From: Persicaria tinctoria
Taxonomy: Eukaryota; Streptophyta; Magnoliopsida; Caryophyllales; Polygonaceae
Length of the DNA stretch: 64,000 nt
NCBI GenBank assembly: GCA_037127255.1
Contig: JBANSL010000008.1
Coordinates: 35,539,373-35,603,372, forward strand
Direction of reading: 5' to 3'
Position numbers and translations under genes: made by a program. How positions within the stretch are numbered: the first letter of the stretch is position 1; each line of letters opens with the position of its first letter. Of the stretch, positions 32,786 through 44,201 are shown piece by piece. A model generated the notes under the pieces. It worked only from the letters and a program-made list of their open reading frames with translations. It had not been told where the DNA came from and ran no database searches.

Positions 32786-34488
32786 ATGGCGGGATCAAAA
32801 CGCTCCTCAGCATCTCCATCTCCAGCCCCCTCTGCCAAGAGATACAAGATGCCAGCCAACAAGGGGAAGCAAGTTATGGAGGAATCTGAAGATCACTCCG
32901 AGGATTCAAGCGAGAGATCACCATCGCCACCACCTCTGATCAGAAAATCTAAAGGCAAAGCTCCAGCATCCACTGCTACTGCCCGTCCTCCTCAGGTACC
33001 CTCTAGCATTTCCCCCAATTGGTTTTGCAGTAAAGAGGTTGAGGAGTCCTGGAAACAGGACTTCTGCAACCGTCGCTTATGCTTCTGTGATGCTGTCGAT
33101 TTTAACCTCCTCCAATCCATGCCCTTGCCTTGCATTTCCCTCCTAAAATCAACCTGTTTCTGGACTTTGCTCAACCCTGGCAATTTCGCCTATCCCCGAC
33201 TCACCAGACTCTTTTATGCCAACCTTACTGTTCATCGAGTGAACGGAACCCTAACCCTAGTATCCAAGGTCAAGAACGACCGAATCCGAGTCTCTCCTGA
33301 AAGCCTTGCTCTCATCCTTGACCTTCCAACTGAGATTCCCACAAAAGAATTCCCAAGCCGATTTGAATGTCTCTCTCGAGCACGAGATGAATTCTTTCTA
33401 AAATCTCAAGGCCCTGGATCTTCATCCATCCTCAAACCCACTCACACTGCCCTTAACCTTCAAGCCAAGCTCATCTTCACCATTTTGGCTCGCTGTATCT
33501 TCCCACGCATCCATTCCAGGGAATTGGTGACCGAGAATCTTCTCGAGATCCTCTTCCTAATCATGAACGGATACGAGCCTGACCTACCCAAACTCATCCT
33601 CGACTACATGACCCATGTCTCCACCTCCTCTCGGCCTATGCCTTTACCCTATGCAAACCTTTTGCCCAAAATCTTTGAAGCCTTTGACATCGACACATCA
33701 GGAGAAGAAAAGCAAACCTATAGTGGGATTGTTGATGAGGGTTGCTAGATAGATTGGGCATTGCCAAAAATCTGAGGGGGCAATGGTTTCTGAGGAAGGA
33801 AGCAAAGGGAAAACAGGTTGCTGAACCTAATTTAAGCGAGGATAGATTGGCTGCTGTGGAGACTGAGATTCAAGACCTTAGGTTTGATCTGAGTAGGATG
33901 TGGTCGGATGTGGTGATTCGCCAGGACCAAACCCATGAGCTCCTCTCTATGGTGAACTGCAAGCTTGATCAGATGATGCTCCTCAATGCTCTCACCTACA
34001 CTGCTACAGGCTCTATCATGCCTCTGGAGCAAGAAACCTACGATAACGTGCGTGAGAAGACTGGGAATGTCATCCTCAACTGTGAAAATCAAGTGAAGAA
34101 ACGCCCTATCCTGCGCCCCACACATAGTGAACCCACCATTCTCACAGTCGAGCAATATGGTGTGGTTAAGAAATACAGGGATGTGTAGCGTCAAAAACAA
34201 CTTGCAGAGATGGAAAGGGACAAGGTCACCAGAGACGCTCTTACAAGGTGGAGGAAGAAGTGCAGAGATGAGGTTAGAAGGAAATACCTTCCACCCAACA
34301 AGCAGTACCCCACCTTTGGCGAATGGGTTGAAGAAGGAGCTGGAATTTGCCCTCCTGAAGATCCTAATGCTCCTGGCGCCCCTGGTACTTCCTCTGATGT
34401 TGGGCCATCCTCTGCTAAGAAAGGCAAGAAGGCTCAAAAAGGCAAGAAGAAGAAGGCTGCAGATGGGGATTCTGACTCAAGGCCTTGA
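32786..34488 (+). pseudogene. Sirevirus-like extra 3' ORF (env position; plant-transposon-protein-like)
   Basis: ATG 32786 opens 320 codons: a basic Ser/Pro-rich N-terminus (SPPPLIRKSKGKAPAS), then a folded-looking part (WKQDFCNRRLCFCDAVDFNL, NPGNFAYPRLTRLFYANLTV, VSPESLALILDLP). This resembles the 'putative plant transposon protein' family found in many plant elements. The frame closes at 33748 and a different frame continues from 33742 (DRLAAVETEIQDLRFDLSRM, coiled-coil-like), is cut by TAG at 34186-34188, and ends in a Lys-rich tail (KKGKKAQKGKKKKA) at 34488. So there is at least one frameshift and one stop. I see no signal peptide or membrane span, so an envelope role is not supported by sequence. 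Confidence 0.65.
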
Positions 34489-34797
34489 TCTCCCACTCTC
34501 TTTTCTCTACACTCTGAAAACTCATCTTTTGCTGCTCGTATTTTAAAACTCCTGGTGCTTTGGTTATGTTTTTTGGTTGGTGTTTCAGACATTTTCATCT
34601 CTCTTCCCTTTTGTTGGAAGACAAAAAGGGGGAGAATGTTTTGGTTGCCCTGCGTTTTGGCACTAGTTGGTTAAGTGCTTGTCGTTTTTATAACTTAGAT
34701 GATCCAAACATTTTATGCTTATATTATAATATGCTTATTTCCTCTTATGATTGCTGGAAATATGTTATGAATATTGACACAGGTTTTGTCTTCCATC
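34489..34797 (+). other. Sirevirus-like 3' spacer with PPT-like tract
   Basis: Non-coding. It includes AAAAAGGGGGAGAATG at 34623-34638, a second PPT-like purine run about 170 nt upstream of the 3' LTR. Confidence 0.6.
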
Positions 34798-34808
34798 AAG
34801 GGGGAGAT
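34798..34808 (+). promoter_or_regulatory. Sirevirus-like polypurine tract
   Basis: AAGGGGGAGAT directly precedes the TGAAGACTCC start of the 3' LTR. Confidence 0.85.
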
Positions 34809-35891
34809 TGAAGACTCCACCTTGATTGTAAGATCTTGAGAACTAACGTGCAGGTGATCTAAAGGATGATGAAAGACAAAAAGGCTGGGTTTCAAGGTCT
34901 TGAAACCCAGACTAAAATGTTTTGATCACTTATGCATTTATCTAGTTCAACTTGTCCTTTTACAGGCTATAGTTCGAGGCCAATCTTTTTGGGCTTAAAT
35001 TATAATGGGTTCTATATTGGGCTATGTGATGAAACTTGGGCTTTATCGATTTATATATATGAGTATCTCATCTAACCCATTTTATGTACTAGATACATTT
35101 TGCATATTCTTTCATGTTTTCACTTTTCATACAAGGAAAGAATCGATCTCAAATTGATCATACTTGATCATGAAGAAAGTTGGAAGAACTCTTGGAAGGC
35201 ACACAAAGGATCCTCTTTTGGAAAGAATTCAAATACTTTGGAGAGGATTTGAATTTCAAACGGTCTCCCTCCAAGAAGCCCTACAAGTGTTCTAACTATA
35301 AAAGGACGAAAGCTAAGAAGGATGAGTACACTAAGCAACCACGCAAGCATTCATAGCATCCTAAAAGCACTCGTCAAAGTTTCTCTTATATTCTCCTAAA
35401 TTCTAGTTGGTGATCATTGCTTAAGAGTTGAGAGAAACACTAGCACTTATTGTACAAGTCATTCATTTTACACTTAGAGTTTTTATACTCGATCAAAACA
35501 CACTTGGTGTGTTTGGTGTGAGCTTTTATTTCACTTGTAAGTTTGAGAGCTAGAATAGAAGCGGTGAGGCTTTGTATAGAGAAAGGGAAGTTTCTCTAGG
35601 AAGTTCTAGGCTCAAAGGAAGTGAAATAAGAAGTTTTTGAATCCTACGGATTGAACAATCCTAGGCGGGGACGTAGGCAAGTTGGTGTCGAACCTCGTTA
35701 ACAATTCGTGTGTTCATCTTCTATATTCCGCATTTACCTTATCGCATTCGATTTCACTTTGTCAAGTTTTGATTGCCTATATCAAGGTCTTGACAAGTTG
35801 CAGTAAATTTCTATTGTTGCGAAAATCGTCCATACTCTATTCATCCCCCCCCCCCTTCTAGAGTATTATTCATCGCCTTATAGACTCTTGA
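34809..35891 (+). repeat. Sirevirus-like 3' LTR (1,083 bp)
   Basis: Same as the 5' LTR with about 13 substitutions and one fewer C in the C-run. It ends GACTCTTGA where the 5' LTR ends GACTCTTCA, so the terminal CA has mutated to GA. It is followed by the GAATA duplication (35892-35896). The 26-nt hairpin lies at 34885-34910. Confidence 0.92.
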
Positions 35892-38638
35892 GAATACCCT
35901 ATGGCCTTTTTATGTTTTCGAATGACAATTAAAAGCTTTTCAACTTGATCATCACTCAAATTAGCATTCACAATCACAGGCCATGTAGAGTTGGGTCCAA
36001 GGAATTCATACCTTAAAGAAGATGGGAGTGGCTTCATCTCTAGCTTAGGCGCTTCAGGAACATCATCCGTGTATAGAAGTTCGACCCCGGACTTAGGGAA
36101 GGTAGGAGCTTCCGGCGACAACTCCAAATCATCAACAACTTCAGCAAGTGGTGGACATTCTCCCCTCGTCATCACACTAGTAGTCAAGCAAAGCTCCAAG
36201 GGGTCCCTAATGACAATAGACATCATTTGCTCCTGGGTTGTCCTTTCCATCACATCTTCCCTGAAATAATCATTCTCAAAAGAAGGGGTTTTCATAGCTT
36301 TAGGAAGGTTAAATTCTATTTTCTCATCCCCAATGTCGAAGGAGAGAGTCCCCTTTCTTACATCTATCACAGTACCTGCAGTGGCCAAGAAAGGCCTTCC
36401 AAGAATAATAGAGACAGACATATTCGCATCCATATCTAACACTACAAAGTCTACTGGCACAAAAAAATTTCTCACCCTAATAGGGATATCCTCTAAAATA
36501 CCAGCTGGGTGGGCAATAGACCTGTTAGCCATGAATAGTTGCATCCTCACCGGCCTAAGCTCTCCTAAATCAAGCTTATTGCAAATTGAGAGAGGAAGCA
36601 AGCTTACACTAGCTCCCAAATCACAAAGCGAATTATAATCATGTTTATTTCCAAAGTTAATAGGGACACAGAAACTACCTGGATCCTCGAGCTTACGTGG
36701 TAGCTTGTTTTGAATCAAAGCGCTGCACTCCTTACTAAGAACTATTGTCTGGCATTCATCAAGCTTCCTCTTGTTGGAGAGGATCTCCTTCAAGAACTTG
36801 ACATATGCCGGAATCTCCTTCAGAGCTTCGGTGAATGGGATGTTTATGTGCAGCTTCTTCAAGATCTTTACAAAATTCCCAAACTTCTTCTCCAACATAG
36901 CCTGATTCTTCTTTTGCGGGAACGGAAGAGGAGGATGATATGGCGGTGGGGGAACATATACCGTGTCCTTCTCAGGCTCATCTGTTGCCTCAGTCTCAAC
37001 CTTTGGTGGAGCAGCTTGCCCTTTAGCTTTAGGAGGTTCATGCTTCTTTACCTCCTCTAACTGTTTACCATTCCTCAAAGACACAGCAGAAATTTGTCAT
37101 TTTGGATTCTCATCCGGTTTGCCTGGAAGTTGACCTGACGGTCTAGGAGCATTGACAGCCTGTTGAGCCAACTGATTAGCTTGAATCTTTTGTTCTTGCT
37201 CAATCATTTGTATCTTGGTACCCATAGCTTTGAATTCAGAAACCAGATTCTCAATACCAATAAGTTCAGGTGATTTCTTAGGAGCCACGGGCGGAGGATG
37301 ATTCGCCCTATTCTGGTATCCCTGATTTGGTGCATTCTGAAATCTAGGTGGCACTCCATTCCCATATGATGCTTGGTTCTGGAATGACTGTGGATTCTGC
37401 ACATTAGAATTGTTCCCATACCTGAAGTTCGGGTGATTCCTCCAACTAGGATTGTAAGTAGAGGAGAATGGATCATTCCTGGGGTTTCTGTAGTTGTCTC
37501 TAGTGAAGTTTACCTCCCCTTGAGCCGTGCCCGGTTGTGTTTCTAGAAAAGCAGGGCAACTGGATAATGTGTGGTTCAGCATACCACAATATTGACATTC
37601 AACAACGGGGGGAGGCACCCCTGCCGCACTAGATGAGTTTGGCTTAGCAAGAAACTCCTTCTTTAATAATGCAATGTCACGCTGTAGAGCTTCCAACTGG
37701 GCTGATTTGTGAGTTTCAGCATCAACCTCATAAAGACCTGCAGACCTCTTAGTAGCAGAAATAGAAGAGCGAGGATTAGAGTACCTCGCAGCATGAAGAG
37801 CAGTCTTCTCAATCAAAGCCCAAGCATCATCTAAACTCATCTCCGTAAATCCTCCATTAGAAGAGGTGTCTATAAGCAGTCTAGTAGCATCGTCAACTCC
37901 TTGATAGAAGATTTGAAGGAGAACATACTTGGTTTGCCCGTGATGTGGGCACTGAATCAGCAGATCCTTGAACCTCTCCCAAGCTTCATGATAGGTCTCT
38001 CCATGTTGCATAGCAAAGGCATTGATCTTCGCCCTCATCTCAGATATCTTCTTGGGTGGAAAGTATTTGCTCATGAATACCTCATATAGTTGGTTCCATG
38101 TTGTAATGGAGTTCTCAGGTAAGGATCTATACCAAGCTTTAGCCTTCCCGTGAAGAGAGAAACGGAAGGCATATAGACGGATGGCCTCCTGAGAAACGTT
38201 CTCCATATGCACCATGCTCATTAGATCGAGAAACGTCTCCATGTGTTGGTGAGGGTCTTCTGATGGCGATCCACCAAACTGATTAGACTGGATCAAATTC
38301 AGCAGTCCAGACTTTAGCTCGAAGTTACGAGCTTGCAACTCAAGGAGGACCACACCAGAAAGTGGACCAGTGCATGGCGGCATCATATAGTCCCCTAAAG
38401 TTTGGGGAGCATACTCAAGCGCCGGCACACCTTGCCCTTGATTATCACGTTCATGTTGGAGTTGGGCAGTAAGATCATTCAACTGTTGGCGCAGCTGAGC
38501 AACATCATCGTTATCTTCCGCCATTTCTTGTCTAGCAATCACAAGATTTTCTCTTAGTCTCCTATGAAAAGTACGTTCAGGCTCGGGATCGTAATCGTTG
38601 AGTTTGCTAGAACGTAATCCTCTTCGCATAGGCTTCAA
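35892..38638 (-). pseudogene. Element B copy 1, gag and protease part of gag-pol
   Basis: Minus strand from ATG 38638 (MKPMRRGLRSSKLNDYD). Gag shows a coiled-coil-like stretch (DDVAQLRQQLNDLTAQLQ), the retrotrans_gag block (LYAFRFSLHGKAKAWYRSLP, TTWNQLYEVFMSKYFPP), one intact zinc knuckle CQYCGMLNHTLSSC and an Asn/Gln-rich tail. A TGA at 37096-37098 (Gly codon in copy 2) breaks the frame. The same frame then runs through a Pro-rich linker (VYVPPPPYHPPLPFPQKK), INIPFTEALKEIPAYVKF and the aspartic protease (CDLGASVSLLPLS, IILGRPFLATA) up to the Sirevirus-like insertion at 35891. It is homologous to 48190-50944. Confidence 0.85.
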
Positions 38639-38734
38639 GAGTCACCTGAAATCGCCAACAAGCAAGAAACAAATCAAAACAAATAAAAAGGCCTAGCAGA
38701 ACTAGTCCATAGAAACAATCAATACTATCGACAA

Positions 38735-38752
38735 CCCCCGGCAACGGCGCCA
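38735..38752 (-). promoter_or_regulatory. Element B copy 1 primer-binding site (tRNA-Asp type)
   Basis: On the minus strand TGGCGCCGTTGCCGGGGG starts 5 nt after the LTR end (AGTTT spacer), the same site used by elements A and C. Confidence 0.88.
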
Positions 38753-38757
38753 AAACT

Positions 38758-40180
38758 TGATGTGGTCTAAACCAACACAAGAATAGTGTAGCCTGAACCA
38801 ACCTCGCAAGAATACGAGATCAATTGCAGTATACGGATATCGATCACGGGGATTGTATATGTACCAATTGTTACCTTGAACTAATAAGCTAAGCCAAGAA
38901 AGAGGGATATGATTTTAAACTAAACTAAGAAAGACAACAAAGTTTACGAAGAAAATATATATGAGAAGTAATTCCAGAGTTAAAGATTCCCACGACAATG
39001 CCACAAAGAATTCAACCCGATATTCACTCGAACTTCATCTTCTTAATAAGTCAAATTGAAGGCAAATTATCTAAAGTCATCACTACTCATCTGTCGCATG
39101 TTGTAGTGATTGTGTCTAAATTAACAAAATCTAGACTCTTTAAGTTCTTTATAGACCTTAGGAGAAAATCAATTAAACTTTCGCTGTCGCGTTCCGCCTA
39201 ACCGATTCAAACCTAAGAATCTACGATAATTTATTAATCCTCAAGAGTCCTCAACAATCGTTTAAATGTCACAATAACAATTGTCGATTCCTCATGTTCA
39301 ATCCTAGGGTTCCAATAGACATAATTCCCCTTTCGGGTTCATGAAGTCCATCCAAATATCCAATTTCAATTCTCAGCGGTAGCATCTCGAATCTAAAAAT
39401 GATTCTAATCAATTCACATCAATTAGGTAAAGCAACTAGGATCAAATCAATTCATAGAATTCAGATAAAGTTCAAGCAACCATCGAAATCAAACAAATTG
39501 CGACATTGTCGGGTTCACCCTAACCCTAGAACGGAGAATTTAGCCAAGCATGGAGTAATTCATCATCAAATCACTAAATTGGAACATGGAAATAGATAGA
39601 AAAGCAAAGACTAAAGGGGAAATACCAATCTTGAATTGAAACAATGCAATCTCCAAGTAAATCTGTCCAAAGTTCTCCAAATCTAACTCAACAAAAGGTC
39701 TTCCAAAGAGAGCGTTCCAACGAGAGTTCCCAGAGGCCTCTAAAGAAATGTTTCCTCCCCTTAAATAGTTTGAGACAAACCCCTAATATCATATTATTAA
39801 ACCCATAAAATAATAATAAACTAATGTCAATAGAAATCGGGTCGACATAGGCCGAATCTGGCCGAGCTGAAGGGTGCACGCCCGCGCACATATGGTGCAC
39901 GCCCGCGCAGCCAAGGTGCACGCCCGCGCACATGTGTTCTGATGTCGTTTTCTTTGATCGAGCTTCTGCACGCCCGTGCGGACAAGGTGCACGCCCGTGC
40001 GGCCAAGGTGCACGCCCGTGCACATGTGCTCTGATGTGAAGCCTATGATGCACGACCACCTTGCTCCTTATGCTTTTGCTTCTTCGCCTTTTATCCTCGT
40101 TCCTCCTATATGATTTCCGCTCGGCTCTTCTTAGCTTCTGTACCCATCTCACATTTCTTCTAGCAATCTCCGCTTAGCTC
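38758..40180 (-). repeat. Element B copy 1, 5' LTR, truncated (1,423 of 1,574 bp)
   Basis: It is nearly identical to solo LTR positions 15648-17070, including the TGCACGCCCGCGCA minisatellite (39880-40025). At GCTC (40177-40180) it switches to element A segment S2 instead of continuing through the last 150 bp of the LTR. Confidence 0.88.
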
Positions 40181-41123
40181 AGCGCCCCCGGAACACCAAC
40201 CTTCCGTCTCGCTCCCATCCTCGCCGTCTTCTCCTTGCCACTGATGTCTCACCCCTCGCTGACGCCCTTCGCTGCACTACCGTCGCCGGCACTGCACAGC
40301 CCGCCTCTCCTTAATTGTTCACCCGTCTCCACCGCTCTCCCGCTGTCACAGGAACCGTCCACCAGTCACAGTCGAACCACCAGCAGTCGACCGCGCAGTA
40401 GTAGCCCTACATCGATGCCTCTTCTTCATGTGTTCCCACTGCTGCTCGATCTCAATCCAGTAAGTGCAGGTAAATCTCGTCCGCCCTAGCTAATGAGTTA
40501 TTGGAAGTTTCAGTTTGAAAGAAAGCATGGTACACATCTAGTTTTGGTGAATTTCAATTTTTTGTCCGAATGATTGAATTCGCTATGGAAGGATTGTTGT
40601 ATGATTGCTCAATTTTGGTTGATGTTGTTGTTTCTTTGAGCGGCTAGGCTGTCTCTCTACATGTTAGACATTGCTGGAATTCTGATGGGTTGCATGTATG
40701 CTTAATATGGCATTACATGTTACTGACCTTCTTGTGAAGTGTTTCTGATTGAAATTTGTTCTTTTGCTTGTTCATGCTCCCTGTTTCCATTGAGTTTTCA
40801 GGACTCTACTTTGCAACAAATGGATGAGTATGATCGATAATACTGATTTCTGTTTGGGTGGTGTTTGTTATTGATTCTCATACTTGAGTGATATGTTATA
40901 CTGGGATGTTGGATTACGCTTGCTGGTGGTGTGTTTTCTTTGCTTTTTGTCTTGGCCAGGACCTTTTGCAAAGGAGACGATGCCTATATTTTTCCGACTC
41001 CAAGAGGTTTCAGAAATGCAATTTGCACCCAAGAGTTGCTGAAAGTTTCTAATGACCACTGAGGGATGTAATTCCTAAAACTCCTGAAATGCAATTTGCA
41101 CCCAAGAGTTGCTGAAAGTTTCT
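40181..41123 (+). other. Element A segment S2 (copy 2) at the tandem-duplication junction
   Basis: It corresponds to 18156-19088 with a few substitutions, including the same patchwork right end (AAAACTCCTGAAA then a second GAAATGCAATTTGCACCC). It has no upstream zinc-knuckle part. Lying between two B copies, it marks the junction between the two units of a segmental tandem duplication. Confidence 0.8.
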
Positions 41124-41323
41124 TAGCTTCTGTACCCATCTCACATTTCTTCCAGCAATCTCCGCTTAGCTCCCGAAAACTCCTAAAAACACCACCATAT
41201 AGATAGTAGATCTCTATCCTAGAAACTAAACGAAAAGCCTCTAAAAACACATAAGACCCATGAGAAACAACACAAACCTATGCTAAATGCATGTCCTAAA
41301 TAATGCAAACTATGATGACATCA
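41120..41323 (-). repeat. Element B copy 2, 3' LTR fragment
   Basis: Equivalent to 19085-19288, joined to S2 at the same TTCT word (41120-41123), and followed by the PPT (41324-41340). The identical junction in both copies shows that it predates the duplication. Confidence 0.85.
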
Positions 41324-41340
41324 AAATACCCCATACTTGA

Positions 41341-42900
41341 ACCTTGCTTGTCCCCAAGCAAGACTCACTAACTAATAAACCACAAGTGTAAGATAGGATC
41401 ATTGTCTCAACCTATTCAAGCCCCTTTTTGAAATGATATTTTGTCATCAGAAGCTTAAGACCATTGCCATCATCACATGTTTGCTCATTATCATAACACA
41501 CAGCAATCAAAAGCCCCTAAACCTCACAAGGATTTTTTTTTCTTAATGACACACTCACTCAAATGTGTTTAAGGTTTAACATTACGCTCGGTCTCAACCA
41601 TTTCGCTTAATCTACCACATGCTTGCAATAGCGTTCTAAATCTCCACCGTTGAGGATCATGCACATAACAGAAATCATGAGGGCCTTCTATAAATTTGTG
41701 ATGGGGCCAAGGTGGAAAAAAGACAAGGTATGGAAAATTTTGAGCTTGTGGTGCTAAAATCCGGGAAAAAGGGTTAGGAACCAACCAGAAAAACAACCAC
41801 TTCACAGAAACTCATACCAAACCACCATACAACTCCATCACAATAATGTTTTCATTCTCAACTTTTATGAACCACATTCGATCTCCCTTTCTTTTCTTTT
41901 CTCTAGCTTCAACACCGTTTTGCGCGAATACAAACATTTGTGATGAATGCACCCGGTTACTAAGTGTCTCAGCCTCCTTACATGCATATCTTCCTCCTTG
42001 TGTGAATTTTATTCTCCACAAGGAGGATCGGTTACTAACCGTATTTTTTTTCTTTTTCTTTTTCTTGACTTTTGCCCCTGGGTGAATTTTATCCTCCCCA
42101 GGTCTCAAGATCTTTAGCGCATGCCAAACCAAACATTACCAGACACTCAAAGCATCTCCACTCATAAAAATAGGTAACATTATTTCCTAATTCCCGGATG
42201 GGTCAAAGGCTAATAATTGACTATGAAGATTTTGTGGAGTTTATCAAATGAATAGGCTAATAAATCTCAAATTTGCTTCAAGCATAGGACCATATACAAG
42301 GATAGGCATTGAGAGAGGTGGTTAACAAAAAGTGTTGCCTCAATCATCTTTAAGCTATGTGCACAGATCAAGTAATACGGCCTCAATAAAGAGTCTAAAA
42401 CAAGTTCTAGAGATCAAGCACAAAGTGAGTGTCACACAATACAGGAAATGAAAGGATTCATCAAGATTTTTCCATAAGGCTCAGAATCTCACAAGGTAAT
42501 TGTCTAGGGACTTAATCTTGCAAACTCATTCAAGAACTTCATGCTAGGCAATTTGTCTCAAGACATGACACATACAGATTAAGGCGAATATTAGCATCTT
42601 AGAAAATTATCCCATCATTGTAGCCTACATAACATGTTCAGGGGACACCTGTCATCAACCTGGACTACCAAAATACATCAGCAAGCCAAAAGAAAGACTC
42701 AAGACACTAATGACAAATGCAGACATATAAGAATAACATCCCACCCCATACCTAACCCCTACATTGTCCCCAATGTAGAAAATAAATAAAAGATGAGAAG
42801 GTACTCACAAAGACACTACTACTGTGGAGGTGGTGGGGGAGGATACGGGGCGCAAGGATCGAAATTATGTCCATGGAGATGATAATAGTTGCGTTGGGAC
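41341..42900 (-). other. Element B copy 2, 3' non-coding spacer
   Basis: Counterpart of 19306-20879, with the same block order and small indels (for example T-run length near 42050). No coding region is supported. Confidence 0.6.
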
Positions 42901-42920
42901 ATCACCATAATCTGCTGGAG

Positions 42921-44201
42921 CTATAGACGATCTTGTTGCTGCTGAGTATCCCAAGATGAGAAGCGTTGAGACGCACTAGAGATGTGCTCCGCAATCTGAG
43001 TTTGCAGAGCATCTTGTTGAGTAGAGAGGGTAGATAACCGAGATGACAAACTGTCAAACTGGCTCTGAAAGTAAGCTCTGTCATCAGTAGAATAGGCTCC
43101 GCCAGAAGAGTCCCCCTGTTCATAGTTATGGGTAGGCGACGCATCGGGAAGAGTCTCATCCTCTTCCACATTCTCAGCATTGGGGAGTGGCGGACGAGGA
43201 GCACCAATCCAAGCCTCATACCAGTTGGCTTCCACATCTGTGCTTATATACGGTGAATCAGAGAGCTAGCGAGTGGCGGAGATCTGAAAGAGATAATAGC
43301 AAAAGATTCCTCGCTCCTTTTTAAGAGTGTGACCAGTTAGGAGATGCTTCTCATCAACCTTTCTTTCCGTCTCAATGGGTGTGTACCTCTCCAAGAAAAC
43401 CCCAAAATGATGTGCTAGCAGGGTGATCATTCCTCCAATGCAAATTACACCAGATGTGCTTTCAGCTACTCCCTCTAGCTTGCGAGCTAACTCATAACCA
43501 AGGTCAAAAGGACGATCATAGGCTAAGGCATATAGCATCTCAAGCTCTCCCTTGTTCACCTTAGAAGGTTCATCCCGAGCAAAGATAGTATTTGCCATGA
43601 TGCGATGGAAGATTCGGAAGCAAGGATGAACTATAGAGCTAGCGGTTGCATTCTGCGATCGAAAAGGCCAATAACCCGTGAGCCTGTACCAGAAGGCATT
43701 ATGGGTCTCACTGGAGAGCGTTTCTCTCCCTTTATGAGCCGGAAAACCAAGTGACTCATTGAGTTCTACTACAGTCATTTCCCGAGCTTGGTTCCTTATC
43801 CGGAATGTAAGCGTCCCTGAACCTTCATCAGCACCTCTCTCAAATTTATAAGAGCTCAGAAACTCAGAACTGATGGCCGGATAAGAATGCCACTTAAAAT
43901 GGAACAAAGATGTAGCACCAATCCTCGAGCACAGTTTCATGATCTCATCTTTTAGATCCAATTTGGATAGGGAAACTACACTAGGCCATCGAGTACTAAG
44001 ATGTGTCCGAGCCATGAAGTTTGTAAAGAGATCCTGCTGACCTCCTTCACATACTACCTTGTCCATACTTTGAGTTATCCGCCGCTTTCTGGATGCACTA
44101 CCTTTAGCCATAGTAGCTCTACCGGGCACAATGAAACCACAAACCCACAAAAGAACAAAGAACGAACACAAGCAAGCACAAGAGTTAATTGTGAATTCCA
44201 A
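42921..44201 (-). pseudogene. Element B copy 2, 3' ORF (ATHILA ORF-1/env-position protein), interrupted
   Basis: Minus strand, 311 codons from 44201 open through the point where copy 1 is broken (NKGELEMLYALAYDRP). It then hits TAG at 43263-43265 (two bases differ from the CCG codon in copy 1). The same frame resumes with EANWYEAWIGAPRPPLP and the Gln/Ser-rich coiled-coil tail to about 42921. Together with copy 1 it shows the ancestral ORF had about 430 codons. No catalytic motif is visible. Confidence 0.7.

Larger units (their letters stand above)
26154..35891 (+). mobile_element. Sirevirus-like Ty1/copia retrotransposon (9.74 kb) with extra 3' ORF
   Basis: Two LTRs of 1,084 and 1,083 bp, TSD GAATA (26149-26153 and 35892-35896), an initiator tRNA-Met primer site, gag, pol in copia order (protease, integrase, RT, RNase H), a further ORF after pol, and GGGGGAG polypurine tracts. 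A large size, a long gag with UBN2-like start and an additional ORF downstream of pol point to the Sirevirus (SIRE/Maximus) group; that lineage is inferred from motifs. It is inserted in element B copy 1, and B copy 2 retains the unoccupied site (ATTGAATACCC at about 48195). Gag has three nonsense codons and the extra ORF is broken, so it is not autonomous as it stands. Confidence 0.9.
19085..40180 (-). mobile_element. Element B copy 1: Athila-like Ty3 retrotransposon (minus strand), interrupted
   Basis: Read on the minus strand: truncated 5' LTR (40180-38758), tRNA-Asp primer site, gag-pol, long spacer, an extra 3' ORF, PPT, and a 3' LTR piece (19288-19085). Order, primer type and an ORF downstream of integrase are Athila hallmarks. 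Nonsense codons interrupt gag-pol at 37096-37098 (TGA), 25656-25658 (TGA, shared with copy 2) and 24753-24755 (TAG), and the 3' ORF near 21507. A 9.7-kb Sirevirus-like element lies in the protease-RT junction. Both outer LTRs are partial because the copy is embedded in a tandem duplication. Confidence 0.85.
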
